From Protula sp. h YS-2021 (Eukaryota; Annelida; Polychaeta; Sabellida; Serpulidae): 64,000 nt of DNA. Numbering within the stretch: position 1 is the stretch's first letter; each line of letters begins with the position of its first letter. Below are positions 47,318 to 59,531 of the stretch, piece after piece. The stretch lies in NCBI GenBank assembly GCA_949752745.1, contig OX457031.1:27165882-27229881 (forward strand), given 5' to 3'. The notes under the pieces were generated by a model, which saw only the letters and a list, made by a program, of their open reading frames with translations, was not told the origin of the DNA and made no database searches. Made by a program: the position numbers and the translations under genes.

Positions 47318-50300
47318 CTAATGTTTCCATAACCATTTCTCATCACCCAACAATTCAAATAGCTTTTTATTATAGGGTGCATAAAATTCTCTTAAGGCCG
47401 TTTTTGTTTCAGGCAGCATGGTCAAATGATTACGAGACCGACGAGGCTTTCTTCCCGATAACTCTTTTAAATCACGAAGATTTTTGCCTGTTAATTTTGG
47501 TAGTCCTAAGAATGGATATATTTGGTTTTGTATTACTTCAAAGTTATTGCTGATATATTCTTCAAACTTAATGAAAAGAATTTTCTCTCGAGGAAAGACG
47601 CTTAACCATTCCCTAATAATTGGTTCATAAAGTCCTATTCTAAGACGCCCTGCAGTATTGTTTGCCCAATATATATGATGCACACATTTTCTTGTTAGTT
47701 TGTCATCAATGTTTTTCATATACAGATCACGAGCTGCTTCTCTATCCAGAATACATTTGTCAATGTCTAGATGCGGAAGACCCTCTGGAGCCGGTCCGTA
47801 GAGGCATCGTTTCTCTGGATGAAGCTCAATGCACCTTTTCCACCATTCTATTGACTTCAGAACCTACCAACAAAATGAACACATTGAGTTAAACGAAGTG
47901 TAGCAATATATACCTCAACTAGAACCTCACTTCGCTAGCGAAATGTTAAACACTTGACAAAAATTAAAACGCACAAATACTTCCTTCAATGGATTTTTTT
48001 CTTGAATAATATATTGCAAACAACACAGCTTGAATACGTCTTATAAGCCGAGTAGTGTTTGGTTTCTGTTGACTTAAGATTTTATTGACTGATCTAGCAT
48101 ACGCCGTGTTATCTATTTATGCGGTGAGAGCTCGCACAAAGCTCACTGAGCAACTGTGTGTGATGTGGGTTAAATGCTACGCATTTACTTGCAAAAAATA
48201 CACTCTTTTCACATGGCGTTTTAACAAAGAAAACGAAATCAAAGACGAAAATAAAAAGTGACATGCACATGTTCAGATCAAGCTCTCCATAAGTCCCAAG
48301 TTTCATGGTCGTAGGGCCCATAGTGTCAGAGAAGAAGAAGACACAAAAAATCGGAAAAAGTGTCAAGAAGAATAAAAAAGGACGAATTTTGCTTGCACAA
48401 ATTCATATAACCCTTGCAAGACAAAGGCTTGTCAAGTGTTAATTAAATCTTGAGAACAAAAAAAACATATTCTCAGTACTTTACTTTATTGCGGGGTATT
48501 GAATACAACGCTTTCATTCACAATTGTTGTTTTCCTTTAATGAAGTACACCACTTTTAATCAGAGCATTAGCTGATAAGGTAAGAAATTAAGAAATAAAA
48601 TGATACATTTCACATAAAAGGTGTTATTTCTTAAACGAGCTCTTCGGGGGGAAAACGAGAAATATCTAACGAAAATTCGGGAAGGAAAAATGTTTGTTAT
48701 TAATAATATTAAAAAACTGCGTTGCCTGTAGTGCTGATTAAAGCAATTTTATTTACTAACGTATTATTAATGGGTAAATTTTAAAAGAAAAATCAAAATT
48801 TATATCAGGTTGTATCGGATTTTATAGCAGAAATATCAAGTTATATAGTTACAAAAAGTACGTTTCAAGCAAAATGTAGTAAATAAAATAAAAAATTACC
48901 TTTCTATGAAAATCGTCGCTGCTTTTCTTGCCAGCTAATCTCAAGAAAAAGTTGTAATCTGAAAATAATCGTGATGTGGGATTTCTCATTGTTACGATTA
49001 GCTTGTCCTGTGGCGTAAAACGATGTATTTTCTGTGGCATGAGAATTTTGGGAACGTCCAATCCCTGATTCAGTGGATCGTACATCCAAAGGTTGCCATC
49101 CCAAAATGTTCTCGGTGTTCCTTCAGCGATAATATATTGCTTTTCTGGAGGCAGTTAGCGAAGGAGTCAGTTATTGTTTTTGTTGGTTGTGTCAGCTCTT
49201 CTGTGAACCAGTCCATGGTTAGTGATAAAGAGTGAGAGTCGTCCCAGAAGTGCATTTCTTTGTGGCGAAAGAGAATCTGGGGATGGAAACGTGTGAACTG
49301 CTTAAATAAGTCAGAAGTCCCACTTTTTGTGACACCTGAAACAATGACAAAACCAGATGCCTGTTTATGGAAATACGTATGCTACGACCGCTCATGGAGC
49401 AGCACTGAAACAAGCCTTCCGAATGCTTTACAAGAAACTCTTCCGGATGCTTTACATGAAACTGCTTTACATGAAACTGTCTTCAATTTTATTCCATTTC
49501 GCCTTGTTAAAGCAACAGTACCCAAAGATAAGGAAAGCAACAGCTTTTTAGGTCGTGAAGGTACATTGTAAAAAGGCATTGCTGCATACTAGTACTGATC
49601 TATTTATGTCCCAAATCAAGAAATTTGAAGCTTTCTTTAACATTTACGTTACTTTAGATTGCTGTGAATTTTTATGCTTATTGAAAAATGTCTACAGAAA
49701 TATGCACACTATTTGTTATTTCATAAAATGTCAGATTTGAATACAGAATGAATAGCCAAATGAGCAGGACAAACAGAAAAGTGTTTAAACGTGCCTTAAA
49801 TCTCAGTTCTATTACTCAACAAATTCTCTGCCCGGGGTATTTATTCATTAAGAAAACACTGGACCGTAAATAAACCGAGAAACTGTTCATGCCGAATTGA
49901 CCACGTAAACATTAATCCTGTATAATTTGCAATAAGCATTAAATGAAGCAATTTTAGTTTAAGCAAATCGTTAATGAAAGCCCATGAAATTGCAAAATTT
50001 TGGAACATACATTCATCGGCCTCTTTTCCTTTGGGTTCTATTTAACCTTGGAATTATGAGCCTCAGTAACATGAAATAGGTCTAAATTAACCATGCCTTA
50101 ATTATATGACAACATGCCTCAGTTACCAGACACACATGCCTTAATTCAGTGATACATTTCAATAATTATATGACAACCATGCGTTCATTACATGATATAA
50201 ATGTATTGATTACATGATCAGCACGGGTTGATTACCGGATAACCATTTATATGGAATCCAGCACAGTTGTTTTGCTTATCAGAAGGGACATCTATAGGTA

Positions 50301-50786
50301 ATATTTCGAAAGGAGGTTGAGGTTATCTGAGACTTACGTAAAGTCAGAGTTATGTTTTCAACAAGAATGAAAACTAAGATTGTCTTCTTGAATTTATTTT
50401 ATTCTTGATTTTACTGTTTACATATTTACTTCGTGACCTTGTATGAGTAAATCACTGTGTGTCCCCAAATTCTAACTTGCAGAGTATCTGTACCTTATTC
50501 TGATTCTATTCTAAAAGATTCTATGCCAAAAAGTTGTTCTTACCTATTTGATAAACATATGGAAGGCATTTAATCCTCAAATTGCGTTGTAACGCATCTT
50601 GTATTGAAATATTTTCAAAAGTCATGTTGTTTTTATCCAATCCAAAACATGGATTTTTCACATCGTTTAGAAAAAACGGTACAGGGGCAACCGACAATCC
50701 ATCGCTTGAAGATTGTAGGAACGCACTGATGTTCCTGTAGGATGGTGTTGGGTCCGGACTGTATTTGATATCACTATTGATTTGAT
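47318..50786 (-). pseudogene. CHST15-like: CHST15-like carbohydrate sulfotransferase, copy 1 (frameshifted)
   Basis: Three minus-strand exons with GT-AG borders and matching phases. Upstream exon 50786-50544 (acceptor ctttgcag, donor G|GTAAGA) encodes a luminal stem ending KCLPYVYQIG. Middle exon 49335-48900 encodes the 5'-PAPS loop VTKSGTSDLF, FTRFHPQI, HFWDD and, after a break, the 3'-PAPS motif MRNPTSRLFSDY. Last exon 47863-47318 encodes VLKSIEWWKRC, the RIGLYEPIIREWLSVFP helix and the terminal EKWLWKH. The family transfers sulfate to GalNAc 4-sulfate in chondroitin in the Golgi. The middle exon is 436 bp against 446 in copy 2: 10 bp (tgatgggctt in copy 2) are missing at about 49154, shifting the frame within FAKSPSLSPEK. 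A TIR element (47931-48442) occupies the last intron. N-terminal exons with the membrane anchor were not found. Confidence 0.85.
47931..48442 (-). mobile_element. TTAACACTTGACAAG TIR element, full copy B (intronic)
   Basis: Reverse-orientation partner of 42916-43480, lying wholly within the intron between the CHST15-like exons at 48900 and 47863. It ends in the perfect palindrome TTCGCTAGCGAA (47931-47942). The corresponding intron of copy 2 lacks it. Confidence 0.75.
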
Positions 50787-50879
50787 CTGCAAAGAAATTG
50801 AAGAGCAAAATGTAAAATTTTCAGCTCTATAATTAATTTTCTTTTATTGATATCAAGCATTTATTTTAGACAGTATTCT

Positions 50880-51370
50880 TTCAGCATAAGACTTTTTATT
50901 TATATTTTGCGGTTTGTAAATGAGTTTTGGTCTCAAAAACTAATTTTTGATATCAAAATGTCATTTTTATGCCTAAAATTCATAACCAAACCTCTGTGAA
51001 TGAAATAATGACCGGCCCCTCTATACAGTATCTTCCTTTTAATTTTTTACTGCACAAGCAAAAGAAGCATTTCTTGAGCTCAAAATTTTGTCATTTTATT
51101 TGAAATTAATGGCGCAGTTTTTGATCTCCAAAATTTAACTCAAGATTTGTTAAATTTTATATAAATATATGCTTCGCTTGATATCTTTAAGTTTGAAAAA
51201 TTATTTTTTGATCTCCAAAATCAATTTTTGCCATCTAAAATACAATTATTGAGAGGAAATATAAATTGGTGAGATCTACATTGATTTATTGATATCTTGA
51301 ATTATACTGCGATATCAAAAATTAGCATTTAATGTTAAAACGCATTCCATATGAAAGTTAAAAATACTCA
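50880..51370. repeat. Block shared with 61600-61930
   Basis: Phrases such as 'gatctccaaaattta', 'gagatctacattgatttattgata' and 'gcatttaatgttaaaacg' occur in the same order in both places. One lies upstream of the first readable exon of CHST15-like copy 1, the other downstream of copy 2's stop, so it is most simply the old intergenic spacer of a tandem duplication. It is rich in TGATATC-like words. Confidence 0.7.
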
Positions 51371-51544
51371 AAGTTGGTTTTAGGCACATGTAGACTCCCA
51401 CAGAAGAGATATCTAACCACTTGATGGGTTGTGTTGGTTGGCAGGATGCCAGCAGTAACGAGCCTTTTTCTCAAAGGTGAAATATTACACTATTGGCCAA
51501 AAAATTATATCTTTTAAAAAGCTACAGAATTTGAATTAAAAGTA

Positions 51545-52260
51545 AAACGCTCTATTGGCGTCAACTTCAACAGCCAAACAATGACCATGAGCATCCCCTA
51601 AAAGTTTTGCATCAGTGGCAATCTACATCAGCCGCAACCAAAAGAGAAATACAGGGTTTAGTCGGCAAAATAAATTTTATCAGTAGATGTGTTCAACCGG
51701 TAAGATTATTCATGAGCCGCATGCTCAGCACTCTTCGCGAATGCCCTGACAAAGGGCAAGTTCCGATAAATTGCGAATTCATGATGGACGTGCGATGGTT
51801 CTTGGCTTTTGTACCGCAGTCTCATTAGGCTCGAAGTTGATCATGATGCTACTGTGGAGCTGGACGCAACCCGAACTCGATATGGTGCCTGCGCCAACGA
51901 GGAGTACTACTTCGGGTCATTTCCTCCCTGGAAAACCAATTAAGGGTTATCCATCGCCCATCTCGAACTACTCAACATTGTTGTCGCCGTGAAGTTATGG
52001 TCCCATAAATGGACAGGAATACGTTTTCACATCATATCGAATAATCAAGTGTCCGTCAGTGTGATCAATTCGGTATGGTAGTGGGACAATTTTCTCTCCT
52101 AGTGTGCCAGAGGAATCTGGTTCTAAAGCACTCTCAGAGATTTTAGCCTCAAAGTCTCCTACATCAGCACAAAAACGAATGTCCGAGCTGATGCGCTGAT
52201 CAGGGCACACGACAACACACAGCAGGTTCTGGGGTTCCGTGAACAAACACCACAAACTCT
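51545..52260 (+). mobile_element. DIRS-type retrotransposon: reverse transcriptase/RNase H remnant
   Basis: Across several frames the + strand reads IGVNFNSQTMTMSIP, ATKREIQGLVGKINFISRCV, FMSRMLSTLRECP, DVRWFLAF, LLNIVVAVKLW, NNQVSVSVINS and VSYISTKTNVRADAL. This order (end of RT 'LGV.F.s..MT', the connection 'ATKRE.q.LiGK.nF', then an RNase H domain ending 'N..ADAL') is typical of DIRS/Ngaro elements that integrate with a tyrosine recombinase. Frameshifts and stops make it dead. Confidence 0.7.
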
Positions 52261-52391
52261 AAATTAGTAAAACTTGATCACATAATGTTTTAGCTTATTG
52301 AATATATTTAAGGCTAGTCTGTCCTATGCGCTAGTCTAATTCACTTCAGAAAATGATCTAACGCTACTGAAAAAGCAAAAGACATGAAGAT

Positions 52392-53330
52392 ATGCTATGT
52401 TGGTACATCGAATATTTAGTACGTAAGCTTACCACAGCAAAGTCAGTGTCAATTCATATCTGTGGTCTCAAGCACTACTGCAGGTTTCATAAGCTAGATG
52501 TCACTCCATTTTCTTTCTATAAAGTTCACTTAATGCTTAGAGCAATTTCGCTCACCAAACCATCAATTATCAAGGCAAAAGAACTAATTTCAGTTGACCT
52601 ACTGGAGAAAGTTGTAGAGGTATGCAACGAATTAAAGGTCACAGATGTGGTGCTAGAATGTGACATTTAATTGGATTTTTTGGAATGTTGCGATGTTCTA
52701 ATCTTGTCAAACAAACTGAGACATCCTTTGATAAATCTCGTCACACAGTCTACAAAGACGTAAAAACATAGCCTACAAAGACGTGAAAACTTTAAATCAC
52801 ATAAAATATGAATTTAAATCATACAAAAAATAAACTGTTGCATTTGTAATAGTTGATTAGTGCAAGGGTAACATGCGTTTCACTCACAAAAAGAAATGTA
52901 CACTACTATTCTCAATCTTTCTTAGCTGTACTCCCCAACTTTTTAAATTTCCTGGGGAAGAGAACCATCGCTGGTTGACAATGATATTTACAATTTCGCT
53001 CACCAAATATCAATTATCAAGGCAAAAGAACCAATTTCAGTTGACCTACTGGAGAAAATTGTAGAGGTATGCAACGAATTAAAGGTCAAAGGTGTGGTGA
53101 TAAAATGTGCTATTTTATTTTGATATTTTGGAATGTTGCGATGTTCTAATCTAATCTCCAAAATTGAGACATTCTTTGATTAATCTCGTCAGACAAACCA
53201 CAAAGACGTGAAATCAAACTACTCCGAACTACTCCTGACCATAAAATACTTACAAACGGAGCAAAAACTAGGATATGAATGCAAGATGTTCGCCCCTTCA
53301 TTCCATATTCACCACTCTGTCCCCATTGGC
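52392..53330 (+). mobile_element. DIRS-type tyrosine recombinase remnants, segment duplicated
   Basis: The first piece (52392-52775) encodes YIEYLVRKLTTAKSVSIHICG, FYKVHLMLRAISLTKPS, ISVDLLEKVVEVCNELKV and, after a frameshift, GMLRCSNLVKQTETSFDKSRH. This resembles the core-binding and early catalytic part of a DIRS recombinase. A second piece (52985-53330) repeats from 'caatttcgctcaccaa' and continues to 'ttgcgatgttctaatc' and SIPYSPLCP. The two are separated by a dispersed repeat (52805-52965). Same strand and correct order after the RT/RNase H at 51545-52260, so probably one element. The catalytic Tyr was not located. Confidence 0.6.
52805..52965. repeat. Dispersed repeat, second copy at 58700-58860
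   Basis: Both read 'aaaaataaa(c/t)tg(t/c)tg(c/t)atttgtaa', 'atcatgcgttt.actca' and 'tctttctta.ctgt.ctcc.caactttttt'. In the first case it lies between two copies of recombinase sequence. No coding potential recognised. Confidence 0.7.
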
Positions 53331-53334
53331 CTAT

Positions 53335-55480
53335 GGTGAAATTACTAAGTATGTACCGACATCAAAGCTGTCACGAATGTGATTTTTATTATGGGCCAGA
53401 TAAGCAAATGAGTGGCCGGTTGTCAAAAAAAACACAGTGAAAAGGCAAATATTTGAACAATTTTACTTATAACATAATCACCAAAAAATATGACATAATC
53501 CACCCACTTAAACCAACGTTATCACAGGCCTGTCCGACAGTACATGCTAGATAATAAATTAATACATAAATAAATAAATAAGTAAGTAAATAAATACCCA
53601 AAAATGACTCACACACTGCGGTGTACTTGACACACTGTTCCACGGCGAAACTCCCACAAATCGTCCGATATGCACAGTACTTTGATGCGAAACTTCACGG
53701 TGACAAAGCGCTCTAACGCGTACAGTACCGCGAAATGCTGATTCACCAGAGAAGAACACACACAGCGTCCAAGACACGCACAGTACCTTGACACACACAG
53801 ACTCGTAGCACGCTAACTTGTAACGATCACCCCACTTGGACAGCGGCTATTCAGAACCGATAGCACATTACGATATGCGACGCGTGGTACTGCTTCAGTG
53901 CAACTGACCTATCATCACGAACATTCAAATAATACTTTTAGGACTACGATTATTTCAATGAACCATTAATTAATCCATTCGATACACCCCATACATCGAA
54001 AGCCCAACCAATGTTCTCGGACAGTTTCTGACAGACAATGTGTTCACGATGTCCCTTTAAAACCATGCCAGGCATTCCTGGTTCTCAAGACTCACAAAAA
54101 ATTACATGCCATATTTGGCATTTCTTCAAGCTAAATGGCTTGGCGAAGAAACCATTTTAAACGAATTGCCTTGAGAAATGACGAGTTACCTATGTTTTGT
54201 TTACATTCTATAACCAGTCCCTAGCTGAATTAATCAACACAGAAGGCAATAAATACCTGATATCTTCTTCACAAGAGTTTACATTCACAAACTTCACATA
54301 ACTTTGCATGTCTCGTGATTCTGTCGAATAACCACTCTACTTGATACAAAAACCTTTTTTAACGACTTCCTTGGGCCTGATTCGCCAAGTTTCATTTGTT
54401 TTTGCGACATTGCGACTCTGCGAGGCTGCAGGTAAAGTGGCAAGTTACCATACATCTCGAATCTCCCAGGAATTTATCATATTTAGACTGGTATAAATCA
54501 TCATATTAAATAACCAACAAACGTTTTTTGTCATCTTTGACACAGGTCCCTTCGTAATTTTTTACCTAGTAAAGTCTCAATAGGTCTCCTTTTAAAGACA
54601 TTCATAGAATAGATGATTTACATTGCATACAACTATTTTGCAAATATTCATAACCAACATTCAACCATATACGATTATACTCAAATAATCGGCGCCTACA
54701 TTATCACGACCAGGGATGTCCTGAAACAATACTGTATGGTTGCAACAAGATCGACCACCTCATGATACGATCATTAGTATGTTTTGCCGCCCTGTGATCC
54801 GTTTGCAAAATAAACGGCTTCATAATGTTTAGGACCCTTTTTCTCTTTAACTGACCCGTCATTTTATCTTTACTACTCCTCTGACCATACTGTTCCTAGG
54901 ACTCCAAAATTTGCATGCATGTGGAGTACTTGATCTGAAGTTGTGGAATTTGCTTTTCGTTTTCGCCTTTATTTTCATTTTCATGCGAAGCGTCATTGCA
55001 AAAACACGAAGCAAATACATAACATAAATAATTTGTGCTTCATTTACGCACGTCAAGCACGTTGGGCATAGAGATATGCTTGTGTTGCATTTACAAGAAC
55101 GACGTGTGGGTGCAAAAGCTTACCTGTGTCTGTATCCATGAAAGTGTAAGCTTAAATTTAGAGACAATTTAAGTGCAAAAATGTAAGAGTAAAGTTGGTA
55201 AAACTTAGCGGTATTTACAAAATGTAAGTTTAAACTTACACTCAAGCACAAATTCAAAATTCTAAGTTTACATCGGACCACACTTAGATTTCTAAGTTCA
55301 ATCCAACGCTATATTTAAATAGGGGAGTGTTTTGTTTACCTGGGAAACAATGAATTTATTGAGATTAAATGAAGAATATGAAATGGTTTTTTAGGAGGGA
55401 AAGGGTGTTTCGAGATATGAGTAATTACGATGAACTCTTAACTCGATATAGATTTTCAAGTAAAGGTATTCATTTTCAGG
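53335..55480. other. Spacer, nothing recognised
   Basis: Short frames only. A TAAA-type microsatellite (53555-53595) and a locally repeated 'acac.cacagt' stretch (53610-53800). No gene or known repeat recognised. Confidence 0.4.
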
Positions 55481-55930
55481 TATTCAGTTTGCAGCTCGAA
55501 GTTTAAATTATTTTGAACGTTGGGTGGAGCTTGCGGAAGTTGAACAAAGCTTCGAAAGCTTGAAGGCTTTATCGTTAGAGAACATTGCTAGCAAGGTTGT
55601 AAGTATGGAAAACTTGGTTGATGTAGCGGATCTGTACCAACGGGCTCATAAACAGTCGTATCAAAACTTTCAGAAAGGCAAATACAGCGGAAATAAATTT
55701 AACAATAAACCTCAAGAAAACAGGTCTTTTGAAAGAAATAGAATGGATCAAGGTTCTAGTAATTCATCATATTCTAGACAGTTCTTTTCGAACAAAACGT
55801 GTTTTGGCTGTGGTCAATTAGGGAACATCAAGGACAGGTATCCAAATAGGAAACATGGTTTGGGAAATATAGCTGTTCCTGAGAATGGTGTTAGAGCTGG
55901 TGATGGAAATGGTGAGCATGCTGAATGACT
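55480..55930 (+). mobile_element. Gag-like fragment with degenerate zinc knuckle
   Basis: A 134-codon frame (55524-55928) has an Asn/Gln/Ser-rich basic stretch followed by CFGCGQLGNIKDRYPN. This is the CX2CX4HX4C knuckle of retroelement Gag with His changed to Asn and the last Cys to Tyr, so it could not bind zinc normally. The upstream part (VDVADLYQRAHKQS) looks like a Gag tail. No polymerase follows. Confidence 0.55.
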
Positions 55931-56718
55931 AGGGTCTCTAGCATGGCGGATGGACGAAAATAGTAAGAAAAATAAATGAGGTAGTCAAAAGTTGTTTTGT
56001 GACAAATTCCTTAATGTATCACAATGGAAACCGCTAAAAACAAAGCCACTGTGATCTCTACAACGAGTTTTACAACGGGTTGTACATCTTCACCAATTGC
56101 AGAATGTAATAAATGCAGCAGCTCGCTTGTGACTCTCACTCCCAGCGCTGGTTACATGGCACTGGTTGCCTATAAAGAACGCATTGGCTACAAAATACTC
56201 GTGACTGATTTCGAGGCCCTGAACAAAAAATGACTTGAATATGTCAGAAATTTGCTGGTGCCTTATCATCCCAAGCGTACGCTAAGAACCACGATTTAGT
56301 GGGATATCGGTGTTTCGAAGTGCCCACATCACACCTTTCGAACTTCCAACTCTGCCAATAATTTACAATAATGTTTGCATATTTGTGATGAAATCTCAGT
56401 TTTCAGTATGTACAATATTTCATATTTAACTTCTACAGATTCATTATTTTTTCTAATGACAATAGATACATTATTATCTACCTAACAAATATTTGTGAAA
56501 GTTTTGCAGATATTTTATATTTGTCTGTTAAGTTGAATTTCTAGGTATGATATTAGTGCTTTTATACTTGTCTTCAAAAGCGCATTATAGGAAGAAGCTG
56601 CAATTTGTCTTTACAAATGCTCGATCCAATCATAGGGCTATAATATTTTAAAAGACTAGCCCATAAAGATAAAAATGCCAGTTATGTCTTTTCAACTGTA
56701 TTATAGCTGCCTTCATGA

Positions 56719-56955
56719 ATGTCGGCGATACTGGAAAAGGAGAGTCTTACAGTTGAGAGCTTCTTCTGGGAAGATGAGCGAGTTTGTCCCGACGTCCGAG
56801 AACAGGGTACAAGGCTGTTACTACGTTTTGGCATTACACTTTCTTACTACCTTTGCTATACAGAATCCAAACCGTATGTCGGATCTGCACAATGCTACCA
56901 AGCCAGATTATGTCAAACTCATTTATTTCACAGTGTTTTTTATTTTTCATGTTGA
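56719..56955 (+). other. Unidentified open frame
   Basis: A 78-codon frame (SAILEKESLTVESFFWEDERV, EQGTRLLLRFGI, SAQCYQARLCQT) with protein-like composition, overlapping two other open + frames. No family recognised. Could be a transposon or host exon fragment, or chance. Confidence 0.2.
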
Positions 56956-57002
56956 TAGTTTTTGAACGTTTTGGACAACGTTTTCCTGGGTAGGAGACGT
57001 GC

Positions 57003-57934
57003 TTATTCAATGTGTTCCAACACAGGATAGCACTTGTGCATATTATATTTTCTACACCAGCCCGTGGTGTGGACCTCCGACTGTGTGGTGGTGCTGCTGG
57101 GGGCAATCTCCTGATCCGAAGGAGTCTGTTGCATTAACAGATCTTTCAGTGTTGATAAGGGTTCACTCCATGACCGTAGGTTGGACTGTACGTCCTCCAG
57201 GGCTGCACCGTAAAGGCCACGAACAGTATCCCAGTCATGAAAACCGGCGAGGTACATCAAATAATGTAAATGTTCAATCCGAAATTTTTTCTCGTGTTCG
57301 GGAACTTCGGGGAGGAGCAGAATTTTGGCCGTACCAGCAACAAACTCTTTCAAAGTGAGTTGATAAAATGAAACGTCGCTGACCCCAGAACGATAAACAA
57401 AATGATGAGGCCAATGAATGTTAAAAAATTGGCTCCGGAAGCTCTTGGATTTCTGGCATTCATACCGGAAGTAACTGGTACTGCTGGTATTAACGGTGGG
57501 TGGTGCGACAGGTAGGCATCCGCGCGTTGATTGAGGACCATTCGTTGGCGAAGATCATCAATTGTGATAACATCAGGCTGTAACGGGAGTGGATCATCAG
57601 TAGTCGGTGCAGACGGCATCACATCTGGTATTGTAACTGCTAACTTATTTTCCACACTGGAAACTTTCGACGTCAGTGTATTTACGACAGAAAGTAACTG
57701 ATCTACCGTATCGTCTAGTTTTCGAGCCTTGCTTGAGTTTGGTGCCTTAGTCGTGTGTGATGGGCGCTTTGCATTTGAACGGCGACTCATGATGATGCCG
57801 AATAAAAGGCACAAATAACGCAGAAAAAGAACTTGGTAAATAATAAATTTATCCACAGGAAAAATCACAATAAAAGACACACAAACATTACCAAAATAGT
57901 CACTCAGAATAAATGATATCCCAGTTAACAGCAC
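57003..57934 (-). mobile_element. Gag-like ORF of a retroelement, one frameshift
   Basis: The minus-strand start at about 57790 gives MSRRSNAKRPSHTTKAPNSS, a coiled-coil-like LDDTVDQLLSVVNTLTSKVS, and then a Pro-rich linker. At about 57355 the frame changes and continues as DVSFYQLTLKEFVAGTAKIL, FRIEHLHYLMYLAGF and HTTGWCRKYNMHKC. The order (basic N-terminus, coiled coil, helical domain, terminal CRKYN..KC) resembles first ORFs of DIRS or gypsy elements. It is on the opposite strand from the DIRS remnants, so belongs to another insertion. The exact family is uncertain. Confidence 0.45.
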
Positions 57935-57999
57935 TGTAGTAACTACATATAATATTTAGAAAAAAAACAACTGTGTATAAAAATTCCAAACAATATTTA

Positions 58000-58700
58000 A
58001 CTGTAGAACAAAGCGTATATTTTTAACAATATGTTGCTGCAACGATACATGTGTTTCTGATTGCTAAAATATAATAACACACCACACCTACTGGATATGA
58101 ATGCTGTGAGATGCATGTTACCACGTGATTAAAAACAACCAATATGCTACACATAGACCAAGTAAAACAACGAATGAGAGCAAAAGGAGGGGCAATTTTG
58201 CAGTTTTATCTTTAGCAGAGAAAGCTTTCAAAATGACTGACATTTTTATTGCAGATATGGTAATCGATGTAGCAGCAAATCAGAAATGCTGATAAAATTA
58301 TTGACCAGTTACTGGACATACTTTTTAACTGAAGCTGACCTCAACCAATTCTTTATACATACCTTGAACGTGAAATTCCAAGACATTTACAGTTGTATAT
58401 AGCACAAGAACTGCTATACACAGTGACGTAATCACACAGCCGATAGGGGCGAAATACCGCTTGACAAGAACTAGGTCATCATAAATGACCATGCTGTGCA
58501 GTAGATTTAATTTCTAGATTTCATGATATAAATAAAATAGGCAAAAATGACCTAATACTTGCTCAAATCTCACAATGTACATTTGATTGATTACAACTTT
58601 CCACTTATAGTTGTAAATTGAAAAATGATGTTCAATACTTCATCAATAACCTCTTCCCGTTCTTCAGCAATTTGACAGATTAGCATTGAACATTGGAAGG
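58000..58700. other. Spacer, nothing recognised
   Basis: AT-rich, no usable frame or repeat recognised. Confidence 0.4.
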
Positions 58701-59531
58701 GTAAAAATGATGCATATAAAAAATAAATTGCTGTATTTGTAAATAGTAAATTAGTGCTATGGTATCATGCGTTTTACTCAAAGAGAGAAATTTACACTGC
58801 TGTTTTCAGTCTTTCTTAACTGTTCTCCCTAACTTTTTTATTCAAGTAATAATGCCTAGTCCGGTGACAGAGAACCTCTATTTTGGTTCACTTGCTCCAT
58901 GTGTGCTGCGTAAAACATTTTTTTCTACCAGAATGAAGCAGCAATGCGCCACAACGCAGGTACACCATCGACTCCATCACATAAATCGAGCTTTACCACG
59001 TCACTCCTGGATAAGGCGAGACGTTCCAACAATTTGCCCGACACGGGTCCGTAATCAGTAGGTCATCCATCGGACGGCATTCAGATTTCATTCAATTTTT
59101 AGAAGTTTCAACGGCAAACGTTTGTATGAGGGGCGTGACTGACTGCGCAGAGTACTTGCATCCATTGTCTTGACATCATTTCCATGTACACGAACTACAT
59201 TGATAACGTCCTCGTTGTTTGACAATCCTAAAAAAGTGCCCTGTAAAGTCATATAAAAGTCATACGGGTAGGTAATATTTGTTCGCGAAAATTTCGCCAC
59301 ATTCCACTTGGGCTAACCGAGCAATTTAGTAAATTACGTCTCTCAAGATGCATTCTCCAGGGCAAAACCTTTTGAAGTGATGGAAGCGAGGGGGAGGGTT
59401 TGTCTTCCAGGAGGGGAAAGAGTACGAATCGGTGGTCTCCATGTCTCTGCGGGGTCTCTTCACTGACTTTGTCCTGTGTACCAAGAAAAGGTAATGCTGG
59501 GAGTGGTAACTGATTTTGAATTCTGAAGTCG

